A program made the position numbers and the translations under genes. Shown here in pieces: positions 26,250 to 34,501 of a stretch of 64,000 bases of DNA (position 1 is its first letter; each line of letters begins with the position of its first letter). This stretch comes from Fen-1298 sp050015675 (GTDB lineage: Bacteria > Bacteroidota > Ignavibacteria > UBA10030): positions 62,001 to 126,000 of the forward strand of contig JBEKAY010000002.1 of NCBI GenBank assembly GCA_050015675.1. Direction: 5' to 3'. Under the pieces are notes generated by a model. It made no database searches and was not told the origin of the DNA. It saw only the letters and a list, made by a program, of their open reading frames with translations.

Positions 26250-28169
26250 CTAATTCCTAAGGTACACCATCAATACAGAGATGTCTGCCGGTGTGACACC
26301 GCTAATTCTGGATGCCTGTCCAATAGAAATGGGTTGAACTTTGGCCAGCTTTTCTCTCCCCTCTGTTGACAGCGATTTCACTTTGTGGTAATCCATTTCT
26401 TGTGGTATTTGAAGAGAATCGAATCGATTAAATTTTTCTATTTCTTCGATCTGCCGTTTAATATATCCATCGTACTTCAATTCTATTTCTATCTGTTCAA
26501 TTACCTCATTGAACAATCGATCGTCGCAGACGGATCTGAGATGTGAAAAGTATATTGTCGAAATAATAGATTCACCTTTCGCAAAGTCCAAAAAACGAAC
26601 ATTTGTCCGTTTCAGAAGCTTTGCTAGCTTTTCGTTTTCTTGAATGGACCCACCGTTTACTATCTTTAAAAACGGATTTGCATCTTTTGGTGTCATGGAA
26701 AATTGATTGCAAAATAAAATACCTTCATGAATTAAGTTTTCCTTCTTTCGTAGTCGCGTTACCACTTCGTCTGGAATTAACCCTAATCCATATCCAATTT
26801 CCATCAATCGTCGATCTGCGTTATCTTGACGAAGAACAAGGCGATGTTCAGCGCGTGAAGTAAACATCCTATAGGGTTCTTCAATGTCTCTATTTACTAA
26901 ATCGTCAATTAAAACTCCAATATATGACTCAGATCTTTTAAGAATAATCGGATTTTCGTTTCTTATATACTTCGCGGCATTAATTCCAGCCAACAAACCT
27001 TGCGCAGCTGCTTCTTCGTATCCAGAAGTTCCGTTAATTTGTCCCGCAAAAAACATTCCGTCCACAAGTTTTGTTTCTAACGAAAGTTTAAGCTGATGCG
27101 GTGGGAAATAATCATATTCTACAGCATATCCAGGGCGCATCATTTCTACGTTATGCAATCCAGGAATAGTACGTAGTCCTTCAAGTTGAATATCCGCAGG
27201 GAGGCTTGTTGAATATCCGTTTACATACAGTACATTTGTATCATAACCCTCTGGTTCAAGAAAGATGTGATGACGATCTCTGTCCGCAAAACGATTAATC
27301 TTATCTTCAATCGATGGACAATAACGCGGACCTATACCTTTAATTCTTCCGGTAAATAGTGGTGATCTGTCAAATCCCTTACGAAGAACACTATGCGTCT
27401 CTGCGTTGGTATAAGTCAAAAACATAGAAATAAGGTCATTTGAGATTTTTGAATTCTGAAACGAAAACGGTTTTGGATTGATATCACTTAATTGTTCTTC
27501 AACTCTCGAAAATTCAATGCTATTCTTATCAATCCGAGGAGGAGTTCCAGTTTTAAGTCTTCCGTGAACAAAGCCTCTTTTTTTTAAATTATCCGTCAAA
27601 CCCTCGGCAGAACCTTCAGCATATCTTCCCCCAATAGTGCTTTGTGTTCCAGTGTGCATAAGTCCTCTTAAAAATGTACCGGCACAAAGAATAAAAGCTT
27701 TACACCTAACTCTCGTTCCATCGGTAAGAATAATTCCTTTAATAGCTGAAATATGCTTCGACGTTTGTTCTTCAATATCAATATCTCTTATCATTCCTTC
27801 AAATATATCAATACCAGATTGTTCTTCAACGCGACATTGCGCTTCGTGCGAGTATAATTCACGATCGTTTTGTGAACGTGGCGACCAAACTGCTGGGCCT
27901 TTTGAAAGGTTGAGCATTCGAAAGTGAATTCCCGTTTCATCAGCAATTTTTGCCATTTCTCCACCGAGTGCATCAATTTCTCGCACAAGATGCCCTTTGG
28001 CGGTCCCCCCAATCGCTGGATTACATGACATTCTGCCAATTGCTCTCTTATCCATAGTTACCATTAGGATATGACAACCCATTCGAGACGCTGCTAAACT
28101 TGCCTCTATTCCAGCATGACCTCCGCCAGCAACAACAACATCGTAATCTGTATATACTAATTTAGGCAA
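26250..28169 (-). CDS. mnmG: tRNA uridine-5-carboxymethylaminomethyl modification enzyme, FAD subunit
   Basis: About 639 residues from a TTG at 28169, which has GGAG eight bases upstream; the open frame reaches another TTG at 28217 but that would overlap mnmE and encode a parS-like palindrome. FAD-binding YDVVVAGGGHAGIEA at the start, then MSCNPAIGGTAKGHLVREIDALGGEM, GTFLRGLMHTG, LKTGTPPR, and the C-terminal helical region ending ISRISGVTPADISVLMVYL. With MnmE it makes cmnm5U at the wobble position of tRNA. Neighbouring mnmE lies directly upstream. Confidence 0.95.
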   Translation of the reverse strand: MPKLVYTDYDVVVAGGGHAGIEASLAASRMGCHILMVTMDKRAIGRMSCNPAIGGTAKGHLVREIDALGGEMAKIADETGIHFRMLNLSKGPAVWSPRSQNDRELYSHEAQCRVEEQSGIDIFEGMIRDIDIEEQTSKHISAIKGIILTDGTRVRCKAFILCAGTFLRGLMHTGTQSTIGGRYAEGSAEGLTDNLKKRGFVHGRLKTGTPPRIDKNSIEFSRVEEQLSDINPKPFSFQNSKISNDLISMFLTYTNAETHSVLRKGFDRSPLFTGRIKGIGPRYCPSIEDKINRFADRDRHHIFLEPEGYDTNVLYVNGYSTSLPADIQLEGLRTIPGLHNVEMMRPGYAVEYDYFPPHQLKLSLETKLVDGMFFAGQINGTSGYEEAAAQGLLAGINAAKYIRNENPIILKRSESYIGVLIDDLVNRDIEEPYRMFTSRAEHRLVLRQDNADRRLMEIGYGLGLIPDEVVTRLRKKENLIHEGILFCNQFSMTPKDANPFLKIVNGGSIQENEKLAKLLKRTNVRFLDFAKGESIISTIYFSHLRSVCDDRLFNEVIEQIEIELKYDGYIKRQIEEIEKFNRFDSLQIPQEMDYHKVKSLSTEGREKLAKVQPISIGQASRISGVTPADISVLMVYLRN

Positions 28170-28185
28170 ACCTATTACTCCATTC

Positions 28186-28201
28186 CGTTTCACGTGAAAC
28201 C
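28186..28201. promoter_or_regulatory. parS-like palindrome between mnmE and mnmG
   Basis: CGTTTCACGTGAAACC contains a perfect 14-bp palindrome GTTTCACGTGAAAC (28187-28200) and matches 14 of 16 positions of the ParB parS consensus. It falls in the short gap between the mnmE stop (28207) and the preferred mnmG start (28169). Confidence 0.75.
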
Positions 28202-28206
28202 GGTGT

Positions 28207-29595
28207 TTATTTACCAATACAGAACTTCGAAAATATATTATTCAAAATATCTTCTGTTGTTACAAGACCGATAATTTCTCCGATTGAGTCTATCGCCATC
28301 CTTAAATCAACGGTTATGAATTCTTCACTTTCTCCCTTTTTCAGTGAGTCTAAAGCAGAAGTCAGACTTTCTTTTGCCTTCAGCATTGCAGAAAAATGTC
28401 TTTCATTGGTAATAATTACAGACTCTTTTTCCTGTGCATGCGTTTTTTTAAGAACTTTCTTAAATAAAACATCTTTGAGTCTTTCCATGCCCAAATTATT
28501 CAAAGCTGAGGTATCAACAATAAGAGTCTTTTGGGGAATATTTATAATCGGTGATTTTATATCTTGAAGGTCAATTTTATTGTTTGCTATAATAATTTCT
28601 TTGTGGCTTTCTTTCTTCATTGTTTCAAAAAGAGTTAATTCATCGTTTTCTATTTTTTTTGTGCTATCGTGTACCAAAACTATAATGTCTGATCCTTTAA
28701 TAATATTCCATGTCCTACGTACACCTTCTTTTTCAACGGTATCTTCTGTTTCCCGTAGTCCTGCTGTGTCTATCATTCTAAACAGTACACCTGAGATTGT
28801 CATTTTCTCTTCAATAAAATCTCGTGTTGTACCAGGCACATTGGTTACAATAGCTCTATCCTCTTTCAGTAGCGCGTTCATTAAACTTGATTTGCCTGCG
28901 TTTGGAACGCCGACCAAGGCAACTCTAACTCCCTCTCGCCATACTTTGCCATATTTATAAGTCTTTATAAGTTGATCTATTTCTAATATACTTCTTTTAA
29001 ATAATTTCTCTACCTTCTTTTTATCAATAATTGCAATGCCTTCTTCTGAGAAATCTAATTCTAACTCTAAGAGTCCAAGAGATTGTACTAATTGTTCTCG
29101 AACTATGTGGATTTGTTTTGAAAGACCGCCTTCCAACTGATCTAATGACGTTTGTCGTGCTTTATCTGATTGAGCTTCAATAAGATCAGCAATTGCTTCT
29201 GCTTGAGAAAGATCTAGCTTACCATTGAGAAATGCCCTTTTGGTAAATTCGCCTGGTTCTGCCGGATACACGCCTGTTTCCAATATACATTCCAACACTC
29301 TGCGTGTTACATGAATTCCACCATGACAGCTGACCTCGATTGTGTCTTCACCTGTGAACGATTTGGGTGCGCGAAAGATTGTACATATAACTTCATCAAC
29401 AGTTTTGCTTTGACTGTCAATTATACGTCCAAAATGTGCAGTGTGGCTTTTCGCTTTTGCGAGGTTTTGTTTTCCCTCAAATCGACTTGCCACTTTATTA
29501 ATTGCAGATTCGCCGCAAACACGTATAACTGAGATTGCCCCTTCACCAATTGGTGTCGCAATGGCGGCGATAGTATTTTCTAATCGTCCTTTCAC
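28207..29595 (-). CDS. mnmE: tRNA modification GTPase MnmE (TrmE)
   Basis: 462 residues, beginning with GTG 29595 and GGAG upstream. N-terminal tetrahydrofolate-binding domain (TIAAIATPIGEGAISVIRV), a helical domain into which the G domain is inserted: G1 GVPNAGKSSLMNALL near residue 230, G2/G3 GTTRDFIEE and DTAGLRETED, G4 NNKIDL. The C-terminal CIGK motif (FCIGK) carries the essential cysteine. It acts with MnmG. A promoter-like TTGTGA, 17 bases, TACATT lies upstream on the minus strand (about 29645-29617). Confidence 0.96.
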   Translation of the reverse strand: MKGRLENTIAAIATPIGEGAISVIRVCGESAINKVASRFEGKQNLAKAKSHTAHFGRIIDSQSKTVDEVICTIFRAPKSFTGEDTIEVSCHGGIHVTRRVLECILETGVYPAEPGEFTKRAFLNGKLDLSQAEAIADLIEAQSDKARQTSLDQLEGGLSKQIHIVREQLVQSLGLLELELDFSEEGIAIIDKKKVEKLFKRSILEIDQLIKTYKYGKVWREGVRVALVGVPNAGKSSLMNALLKEDRAIVTNVPGTTRDFIEEKMTISGVLFRMIDTAGLRETEDTVEKEGVRRTWNIIKGSDIIVLVHDSTKKIENDELTLFETMKKESHKEIIIANNKIDLQDIKSPIINIPQKTLIVDTSALNNLGMERLKDVLFKKVLKKTHAQEKESVIITNERHFSAMLKAKESLTSALDSLKKGESEEFITVDLRMAIDSIGEIIGLVTTEDILNNIFSKFCIGK

Positions 29596-29616
29596 TTCTA
29601 TTTATCTCCGTAAAGA

Positions 29617-29645
29617 AATGTACTAAAAGCCATGCCCTTTCACAA
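29617..29645 (-). promoter_or_regulatory. Candidate promoter for mnmE
   Basis: Minus-strand TTGTGA and TACATT separated by 17 bases, placed between the yidC terminator and the mnmE GTG. It would let mnmE-mnmG-rsmG be transcribed apart from yidC. Confidence 0.4.
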
Positions 29646-29649
29646 CGCC

Positions 29650-29691
29650 ATTAAAACAAAACGTCCCGTCAATTAATATTGACGGGACGTT
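29650..29691 (-). terminator. Terminator after yidC
   Basis: A perfect 14-bp inverted repeat (AACGTCCCGTCAAT, loop TAAT, ATTGACGGGACGTT; 29660-29691) is followed on the minus strand by a T-rich tract (TTTTGTTTTAATG). It lies 28 bp after the yidC stop and separates it from mnmE. Confidence 0.85.
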
Positions 29692-29718
29692 TCTATAAAT
29701 AATGATGTTCTGGTCAGT

Positions 29719-31500
29719 TCATTTTTTTAAACGTGGTATGTCTTTTGCAAATTTAAATATTCCACCACGGGTTTTCTTTTTCGGTTCAACTTTTCGAAGC
29801 GGCTCGTCGTTATCTTGCTTGTTGATAAGTACTTGCTGTCCAATCGCAAGCACATTGAATACAGCATAATATAAATTTAGACCCGATGGAAAACCATTAA
29901 ATAAGAATGTCATCATAATTGGCATCATCCACACCATAGTTTTTTGGCGAGGATCTTTAATTGTCATTTTTTGTTGGATAAACATTGTAACGCCCATAAT
30001 CACAGCGATGCCGCTTATGTCTTGAATGCCAATAAGCGGCATTTTGAATGGCAAGTGATAAATGATATCCGGAATTGAAAGATCTTTTATCCATCCAACA
30101 AAACTTGCTTGCCTTAATTCAATTGCTCCGCGGAACACTGCATATAATGCATACATAATTGGCATTTGTAATAATAACGGCAGACATCCGCCAGCCGGAT
30201 TGACACCATATTCTTTGTACAAATTCATTATAGACTGATTCATCTTCTGTGGATCGTCTTTATATTTTGTACGCAACTCATCCATTAACGGCTGAAGCTT
30301 TTGCATTTTCTTCATTGATTTCATTTGGCTTTTAGATAGCGGATGCATAGCTAGCTTAATGAGAATTGAAAATATAATAATCACTAACCCCCAGTTAGGC
30401 ACTACATAATGAATTGCTGTGAATATTGGCAGCATGATATATTCGGAAATTGGCCGAATCAACCATGCCCACCCTAAGCTCATTATGTTTTCAAGTCCCT
30501 TTTCGTATGACTTTAATACGCCATGTTGAAGCGGACCCAAAAATACTTTAAGTGTACTGCTCTCACTCGCCCCTCCCTTATATGGCATCTTTAAGGAAAT
30601 TCCGTATGTTTCCTTTGCGCCATTATCCGGCATTGCAGAGCGGATTCCTTCCAAGTACGCGCCCTCACTGACGTTTCTTATTGGGATAAATGCGACAGCA
30701 AAATATTTGTTGCGCGTAGCAACCCAATCTATAGCACCGGAGAATTCTTTTTGTACTTTTTGATCAGGTTTTGTAGCATCGATTTCTGTGAGTTCGTTTC
30801 CGGCATATGCATATGCCGCTGCAAAACCAGATTCGTCAACACTATTTAGTTCTGCATATTGAATGCCATGTTCCCACGCAACTTCATATTGGTAGTTCGC
30901 AATCACAGAACTCAAATTAAGTAATTGTATTTCTGTTTCGAAACCATATTCCTCATTGCGGAATTTCATTTTCTTCACAAGCTGTCCACCATTTGAGGAA
31001 GTAAGAATAAGTATTATTTCAAATTCAAAATTTCCTTCAATCTTGACAATATTGTTTGGTGTTTGTACGTCAAAATAGAGATCTTTTGTGTTGATCACCC
31101 GTCCATCAGATGTTGTTAAAAGAATAGCAAAATCTCCGTTTTGCGTATAATCAATGAGTTGGACAGGGTGTCCATCCCATGTTTTAAATTTCTTAAGTTC
31201 CCACTTCTTAAGCACTCCTCCTTTTGTTGAAACCTCTGCTAAATAGAAATCTGTTTCAATGGAAATAATTCTTTCCGTCCCTTTTGCACGATCAGAAAAA
31301 TATTTCCCGTAGAGATTGGTTTCTTGTTTTTCTTTCAGCTCAGGAAGTTTCTCTGTCCTTGTTTTAATTGTATCTTTCACTTGTTCCGATTTTGCAGTCT
31401 TTTCCATCGGCTTCGGTCTCTGCACTGGCGAGTTGAGCCACATCCATACAACGAGCACAACGAAAATCAAAACAAAACCGATTGTTGATTGTCGATCCAT
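29719..31500 (-). CDS. yidC: Membrane protein insertase YidC
   Basis: 593 residues. N-terminal TM (IGFVLIFVVLVVWMWL), a long periplasmic beta-supersandwich domain as in Gram-negative YidC, and a C-terminal five-TM Oxa1 core: PNWGLVIIIFSILIKLAMHPL, the cytosolic hairpin QMKSMKKMQKLQPLMDELR, GGCLPLLLQMPIMYALYAVF, and the end NGFPSGLNLYYAVFNVLAIGQQ. It inserts inner-membrane proteins with or without SecYEG. The tail is basic (KKKTRGG), as is usual for ribosome contact. It is 32 bp after yidD in the rpmH-rnpA-yidD-yidC run. Confidence 0.97.
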   Translation of the reverse strand: MDRQSTIGFVLIFVVLVVWMWLNSPVQRPKPMEKTAKSEQVKDTIKTRTEKLPELKEKQETNLYGKYFSDRAKGTERIISIETDFYLAEVSTKGGVLKKWELKKFKTWDGHPVQLIDYTQNGDFAILLTTSDGRVINTKDLYFDVQTPNNIVKIEGNFEFEIILILTSSNGGQLVKKMKFRNEEYGFETEIQLLNLSSVIANYQYEVAWEHGIQYAELNSVDESGFAAAYAYAGNELTEIDATKPDQKVQKEFSGAIDWVATRNKYFAVAFIPIRNVSEGAYLEGIRSAMPDNGAKETYGISLKMPYKGGASESSTLKVFLGPLQHGVLKSYEKGLENIMSLGWAWLIRPISEYIMLPIFTAIHYVVPNWGLVIIIFSILIKLAMHPLSKSQMKSMKKMQKLQPLMDELRTKYKDDPQKMNQSIMNLYKEYGVNPAGGCLPLLLQMPIMYALYAVFRGAIELRQASFVGWIKDLSIPDIIYHLPFKMPLIGIQDISGIAVIMGVTMFIQQKMTIKDPRQKTMVWMMPIMMTFLFNGFPSGLNLYYAVFNVLAIGQQVLINKQDNDEPLRKVEPKKKTRGGIFKFAKDIPRLKK

Positions 31501-31532
31501 AAGAATTTTACCTCAAATTTACTTGTGAATAA

Positions 31533-31748
31533 TTAAGGAACTGGGTCGTATCCGCTTGATGAGCTAAAAGGATGACATTTTATGATTCTTTTAATGGTAA
31601 GCCAAAATCCATTCACGGCACCATGTGTTCTAATCGCTTCAAGAGAATAATTTGAACACGAAGGATAAAAACGACAATGATTAAATGGGAGGAGCGCTGA
31701 AGCAAATCGTTGATATAGTCGAATAAGTAGAATAAATGGGTACTTCAT
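31533..31748 (-). CDS. yidD: Membrane protein insertion efficiency factor YidD
   Basis: 71 residues from ATG 31748 (an upstream in-frame TTG at 31766 is less likely). The conserved YidD pattern is complete: LIRLYQRFASALLPFNHCRFYPSCSNYSLEAI, where CRFYPSCSNY is diagnostic, then HGAVNGFWLTIKRIIKCHPF and GYDPVP at the end. It is a small amphipathic protein at the inner membrane that assists YidC. Located between rnpA and yidC as in most bacteria. Confidence 0.95.
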   Translation of the reverse strand: MKYPFILLIRLYQRFASALLPFNHCRFYPSCSNYSLEAIRTHGAVNGFWLTIKRIIKCHPFSSSSGYDPVP

Positions 31749-31772
31749 ATCTTCGCCCGGGGACAAACAATA

Positions 31773-32186
31773 TTAATTTGTAAAGTGCCCTGCGCTAAGA
31801 GCACAGGGCGTTCTCGTTATCATTACGGAGATCTCTGCTAATGCTTGGTTTATTGATACAAATCGAACCTTTTTTGATGTTTTTCTTATGCCACCATTAT
31901 ACAAAAAAACAACTTCTATCAATATTCCAGAATTGACATATCCGAAAAAATCTTCCCTCCTTATTCGGAATGCTTCTCTCATCAATCGTTTTAACAAATT
32001 GCGGTGGGCTGCTTTTCGTATTCCTCTTGTTACTGCAAAACCAACGCGTACCCCTGTTTGTTCCGATAGGGATGAACATACAAAAGCTTTTATGGGTTTG
32101 CTTTCATATTTTTTACCGTAAGTTATTACCCTTGTAAAGGATCCAAATCCACTAAGCGTTTTTATTGATGGCTGTAAAAGTGGCAA
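31773..32186 (-). CDS. rnpA: Ribonuclease P protein component
   Basis: 137 residues from a TTG at 32186. RnpA helps RNase P RNA mature tRNA 5' ends. The signature RKAAHRNLLKRLMREAFR near residues 57-74 includes the RNR-type motif region, and VGFAVTRGIRKA precedes it. The C-terminus (RTPCALSAGHFTN) is encoded by a palindromic repeat that has a near copy at 53158-53178, so the tail looks like a repeat-derived extension. It lies 32 bp after rpmH. Confidence 0.93.
   Translation of the reverse strand: MPLLQPSIKTLSGFGSFTRVITYGKKYESKPIKAFVCSSLSEQTGVRVGFAVTRGIRKAAHRNLLKRLMREAFRIRREDFFGYVNSGILIEVVFLYNGGIRKTSKKVRFVSINQALAEISVMITRTPCALSAGHFTN
31788..31808. repeat. Palindromic repeat, copy 1 (inside rnpA 3' end)
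   Basis: CCCTGCGC-TAAGA-GCACAGGG, an 8-bp-arm hairpin (one G-U pair). Its reverse complement agrees with the plus-strand element at 53158-53178 at 19 of 21 positions. Here it is translated as part of the RnpA tail. Confidence 0.7.
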
Positions 32187-32218
32187 GAACGCTTTGTCTT
32201 TCCGTCAGGTTTCGTCTT

Positions 32219-32365
32219 TTATTTTTCGCTGCTTACAGAGAGTTTTTTTCTACCCGCGGCACGTCGTCGATTTATTACTTTTCGTCCGTTTTTTGTTGAC
32301 ATCCTTGTGCGAAATCCGTGTGTATTTTTTCTTTTTCGCTTATGTGGCTGATATGTTCTCTTCAT
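32219..32365 (-). CDS. rpmH: 50S ribosomal protein L34
   Basis: 48 residues, read by hand from ATG at 32365-32363 on the minus strand to TAA at 32221-32219. The product starts MKRTYQPHKRKRKNTHGFRT and continues RMSTKNGRKVINRRRAAGRK, the standard L34 sequence, with a short SVSSEK tail. It is the first gene of the minus-strand rpmH-rnpA-yidD-yidC run and borders the candidate oriC, as in most bacteria. Confidence 0.97.
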   Translation of the reverse strand: MKRTYQPHKRKRKNTHGFRTRMSTKNGRKVINRRRAAGRKKLSVSSEK

Positions 32366-32706
32366 TTTGATGGACTCTTTATTTTATGTCGGTTTTTTTC
32401 CTTTACTAACTTACGAAAATATTGGTGTACAAACAAGAAAACATGTTTAACGAAATTCTTATATTGCTATCAAAAAATTATTTATATATTGTAAAAATTC
32501 CTCTTGCATGCATCCACCATTGGTGCTATAATAAAGTTCGATTGTTAACCTAAATATCTGTGTTGATAACTTGTGGAAAATCAACAACTGGTGGATGTTG
32601 GTATGCATATTTGTAAACGATATATTAGTCTATTGCTTTAAATGTGTACTTTTTATTCCAACTTCAGTTTGTGCTTATTAATGTGAATAAGTTGTTAGTA
32701 GTTTAG
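32366..32706. other. Candidate chromosomal replication origin (oriC), rpmH-dnaA side
   Basis: A 341-bp gene-free, AT-rich stretch between divergent rpmH and dnaA. It holds a near-consensus DnaA box on the minus strand (TTTTCCACA, 32580-32572, 8 of 9 to TTATCCACA), which sits inside a 7-bp inverted repeat TGTTGAT/ATCAACA (32561-32567 and 32580-32586). A wider 9-bp pair CATCCACCA/TGGTGGATG lies at 32511-32519 and 32589-32597. The gene order around it (rsmG to rpmH on one side, dnaA-dnaN-recF-gyrBA on the other) is the classical oriC setting. Origin use itself is inference. Confidence 0.7.
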
Positions 32707-34155
32707 ATGGAGAGTGCTATGTTGTTGCCTGCTCAAGCCAATCAAATTTCTGAAGATCAACTCATTGCAAATCAAACTTGGGAACAGTGTCTAACCATTA
32801 TCAAAGATCAAGTTTCTTCGTTAAGTTTTAAAACATGGTTTCAGCCCATTATTCCAATTCGTCTAATCGAAAAAGATTTAACAGTTCGGGTTCCTAGCCA
32901 GTTTTTCTATGATTGGTTAGAAGAACATTACAACACGTTAATTCGCAATACCATCACAAGCGTTCTTGGGGAATCCGGAAGACTGTATTATTATGTTGCC
33001 TCTGAAGAACCAGCATCAACCCAGCAATTGCAGCCCGAACATGAGATAGTTTCTTCAACAACTGATTCAACACGCACACCATTTGCACCGCATGTGCCTT
33101 TCCGAACAGAAAACGTACAATCTATTCGAAACAATTTAAACCCACGTTATTTATTTGATAATTTTATTAAGGGTGATTGTAACCAGCTTGCCCGTGCTGC
33201 AGCAATGGCTGTTGCTAACAATCCCGGCGGTACTTCATTTAATCCTCTTGTCTTTTATGGCGGTACTGGGCTTGGAAAAACACATTTGATGCACGCACTT
33301 GGAAATCATGCTGCAGTCAACGGAAAAGCAAAACGAATTGCATATATATCGAGCGAAAAATTCACAGTCGATTTTATCGAGTCTGTGCAAGGAGACAAGG
33401 TTACCGAGTTCTCATCCTTTTACAGAAGTATGGATTTATTAATCGTTGATGATATTCAGTTTTTTGCAGGAAAAGAAAAAACACAAGATAACTTTTTTCA
33501 CACATTCAACACACTTTATCAGCTTGGTAAACAAATTGTTCTTTCTTCAGATGTTCCACCAAAAGAACTGCACGGATTAGATGAGCGATTAATTTCTCGT
33601 TTTCAATGCGGACTAACCGCAGATCTTCAACCGCCCGATCTCGAAACACGAATAGCAATTCTTCAAAAGAAAAGCGAAGAGAATGCTTTAGAGCTACCAC
33701 CAAACATTATTGATTTTATTGCTATGAATGTTACAAAAAATATTCGCGAACTTGAAGGATGCCTTATTAGTATCCTTGCAAGAGCGTCTCTAGAAAACCG
33801 TGAAATTGGCATCGACCTTGCCAAAGATGTATTGCGTGTTGTTGTTAACGATATCCGTACACCTCTAACTATTGAGCAAATACAAAAAATTGTTTGTGAG
33901 TATTTTGATATCCCTGTTGATCTTCTTCGCGCTAAGACACGAAAGCAGGAAGTGGTTGTTGCCAGGCAGATTGCAATGTATATTGCAAAAGACATGACGA
34001 ACTCTTCACTTAAAACTATCGGTATGCATTTTGGTGGAAGAGACCATAGCACCGTTATTCATGCTTGCCAAGCTGTGGAGGACTTCCTAAAAACAAACAA
34101 TAAATACAAACAGCATATTGATCAAATACGAAGAACTATCGAACTTAACAAATAG
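32707..34155 (+). CDS. dnaA: Chromosomal replication initiator DnaA
   Basis: 482 residues with all four domains: domain I (TWEQCLTIIKDQVSSLSFKTWF), a short linker rich in Thr/Ser/Pro, AAA+ domain III with Walker A YGGTGLGKTHLMHALGN near residue 182 and Walker B LLIVDDIQFFAGK near 245, sensor SSDVPPKEL, and domain IV with the DnaA signature GRDHSTVIHACQAVEDF. Domain IV reads DnaA boxes; candidate boxes lie both before and after the gene. ATG at 32707 is used; a second in-frame ATG five codons on is an alternative. Confidence 0.98.
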   Translation: MESAMLLPAQANQISEDQLIANQTWEQCLTIIKDQVSSLSFKTWFQPIIPIRLIEKDLTVRVPSQFFYDWLEEHYNTLIRNTITSVLGESGRLYYYVASEEPASTQQLQPEHEIVSSTTDSTRTPFAPHVPFRTENVQSIRNNLNPRYLFDNFIKGDCNQLARAAAMAVANNPGGTSFNPLVFYGGTGLGKTHLMHALGNHAAVNGKAKRIAYISSEKFTVDFIESVQGDKVTEFSSFYRSMDLLIVDDIQFFAGKEKTQDNFFHTFNTLYQLGKQIVLSSDVPPKELHGLDERLISRFQCGLTADLQPPDLETRIAILQKKSEENALELPPNIIDFIAMNVTKNIRELEGCLISILARASLENREIGIDLAKDVLRVVVNDIRTPLTIEQIQKIVCEYFDIPVDLLRAKTRKQEVVVARQIAMYIAKDMTNSSLKTIGMHFGGRDHSTVIHACQAVEDFLKTNNKYKQHIDQIRRTIELNK

Positions 34156-34501
34156 TATTTTATTTTTTGTCTTTTTACGGTTTGTTAATAACTTGTTTGT
34201 TGTTGTTTTTATAGTGTGAATAAAACATTTGTAAATTAACTTTCTTCTTTTATATAAACGATCTGTTTATAAGGTGCCTTTTTTAAACATTATATAAACA
34301 ATATGTTTTCTTTTTATTATAGGATAATAGCTTTGTTTTAGTAGTATTTTATTATTTATAAACAGTATCCACATTACTATTATAATTATTATCATTTCTT
34401 TTAATATATATTACTTATAGACGCAAGTCTTATTGTGTATTGCTTAAAATTTAAGTAAATTTACACAAACTAGAAGATAACGTAATAGAGGAGTTTTTGT
34501 A
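34156..34501. other. Very AT-rich dnaA-dnaN intergenic region with DnaA-box-like sites (possible second origin module / DUE)
   Basis: 346 bp without a gene. It contains a near-consensus DnaA box GTATCCACA (34365-34373, 8 of 9), directly preceded by TATAAACA (34357-34364). TATAAACA recurs at 34293-34300, and a perfect inverted pair TATAAAC/GTTTATA lies at 34253-34259 and 34265-34271. The composition is extremely AT-rich, as expected of an unwinding element. Bipartite origins flanking dnaA are known in Bacillus and Helicobacter; that this is one is inference. Confidence 0.5.

Noticed and set aside
28170..28217. Longer start for mnmG (TTG at 28217)
   Set aside because: It would overlap mnmE and translate the parS-like palindrome; the TTG at 28169 has a better-placed GGAG and gives normal family length.
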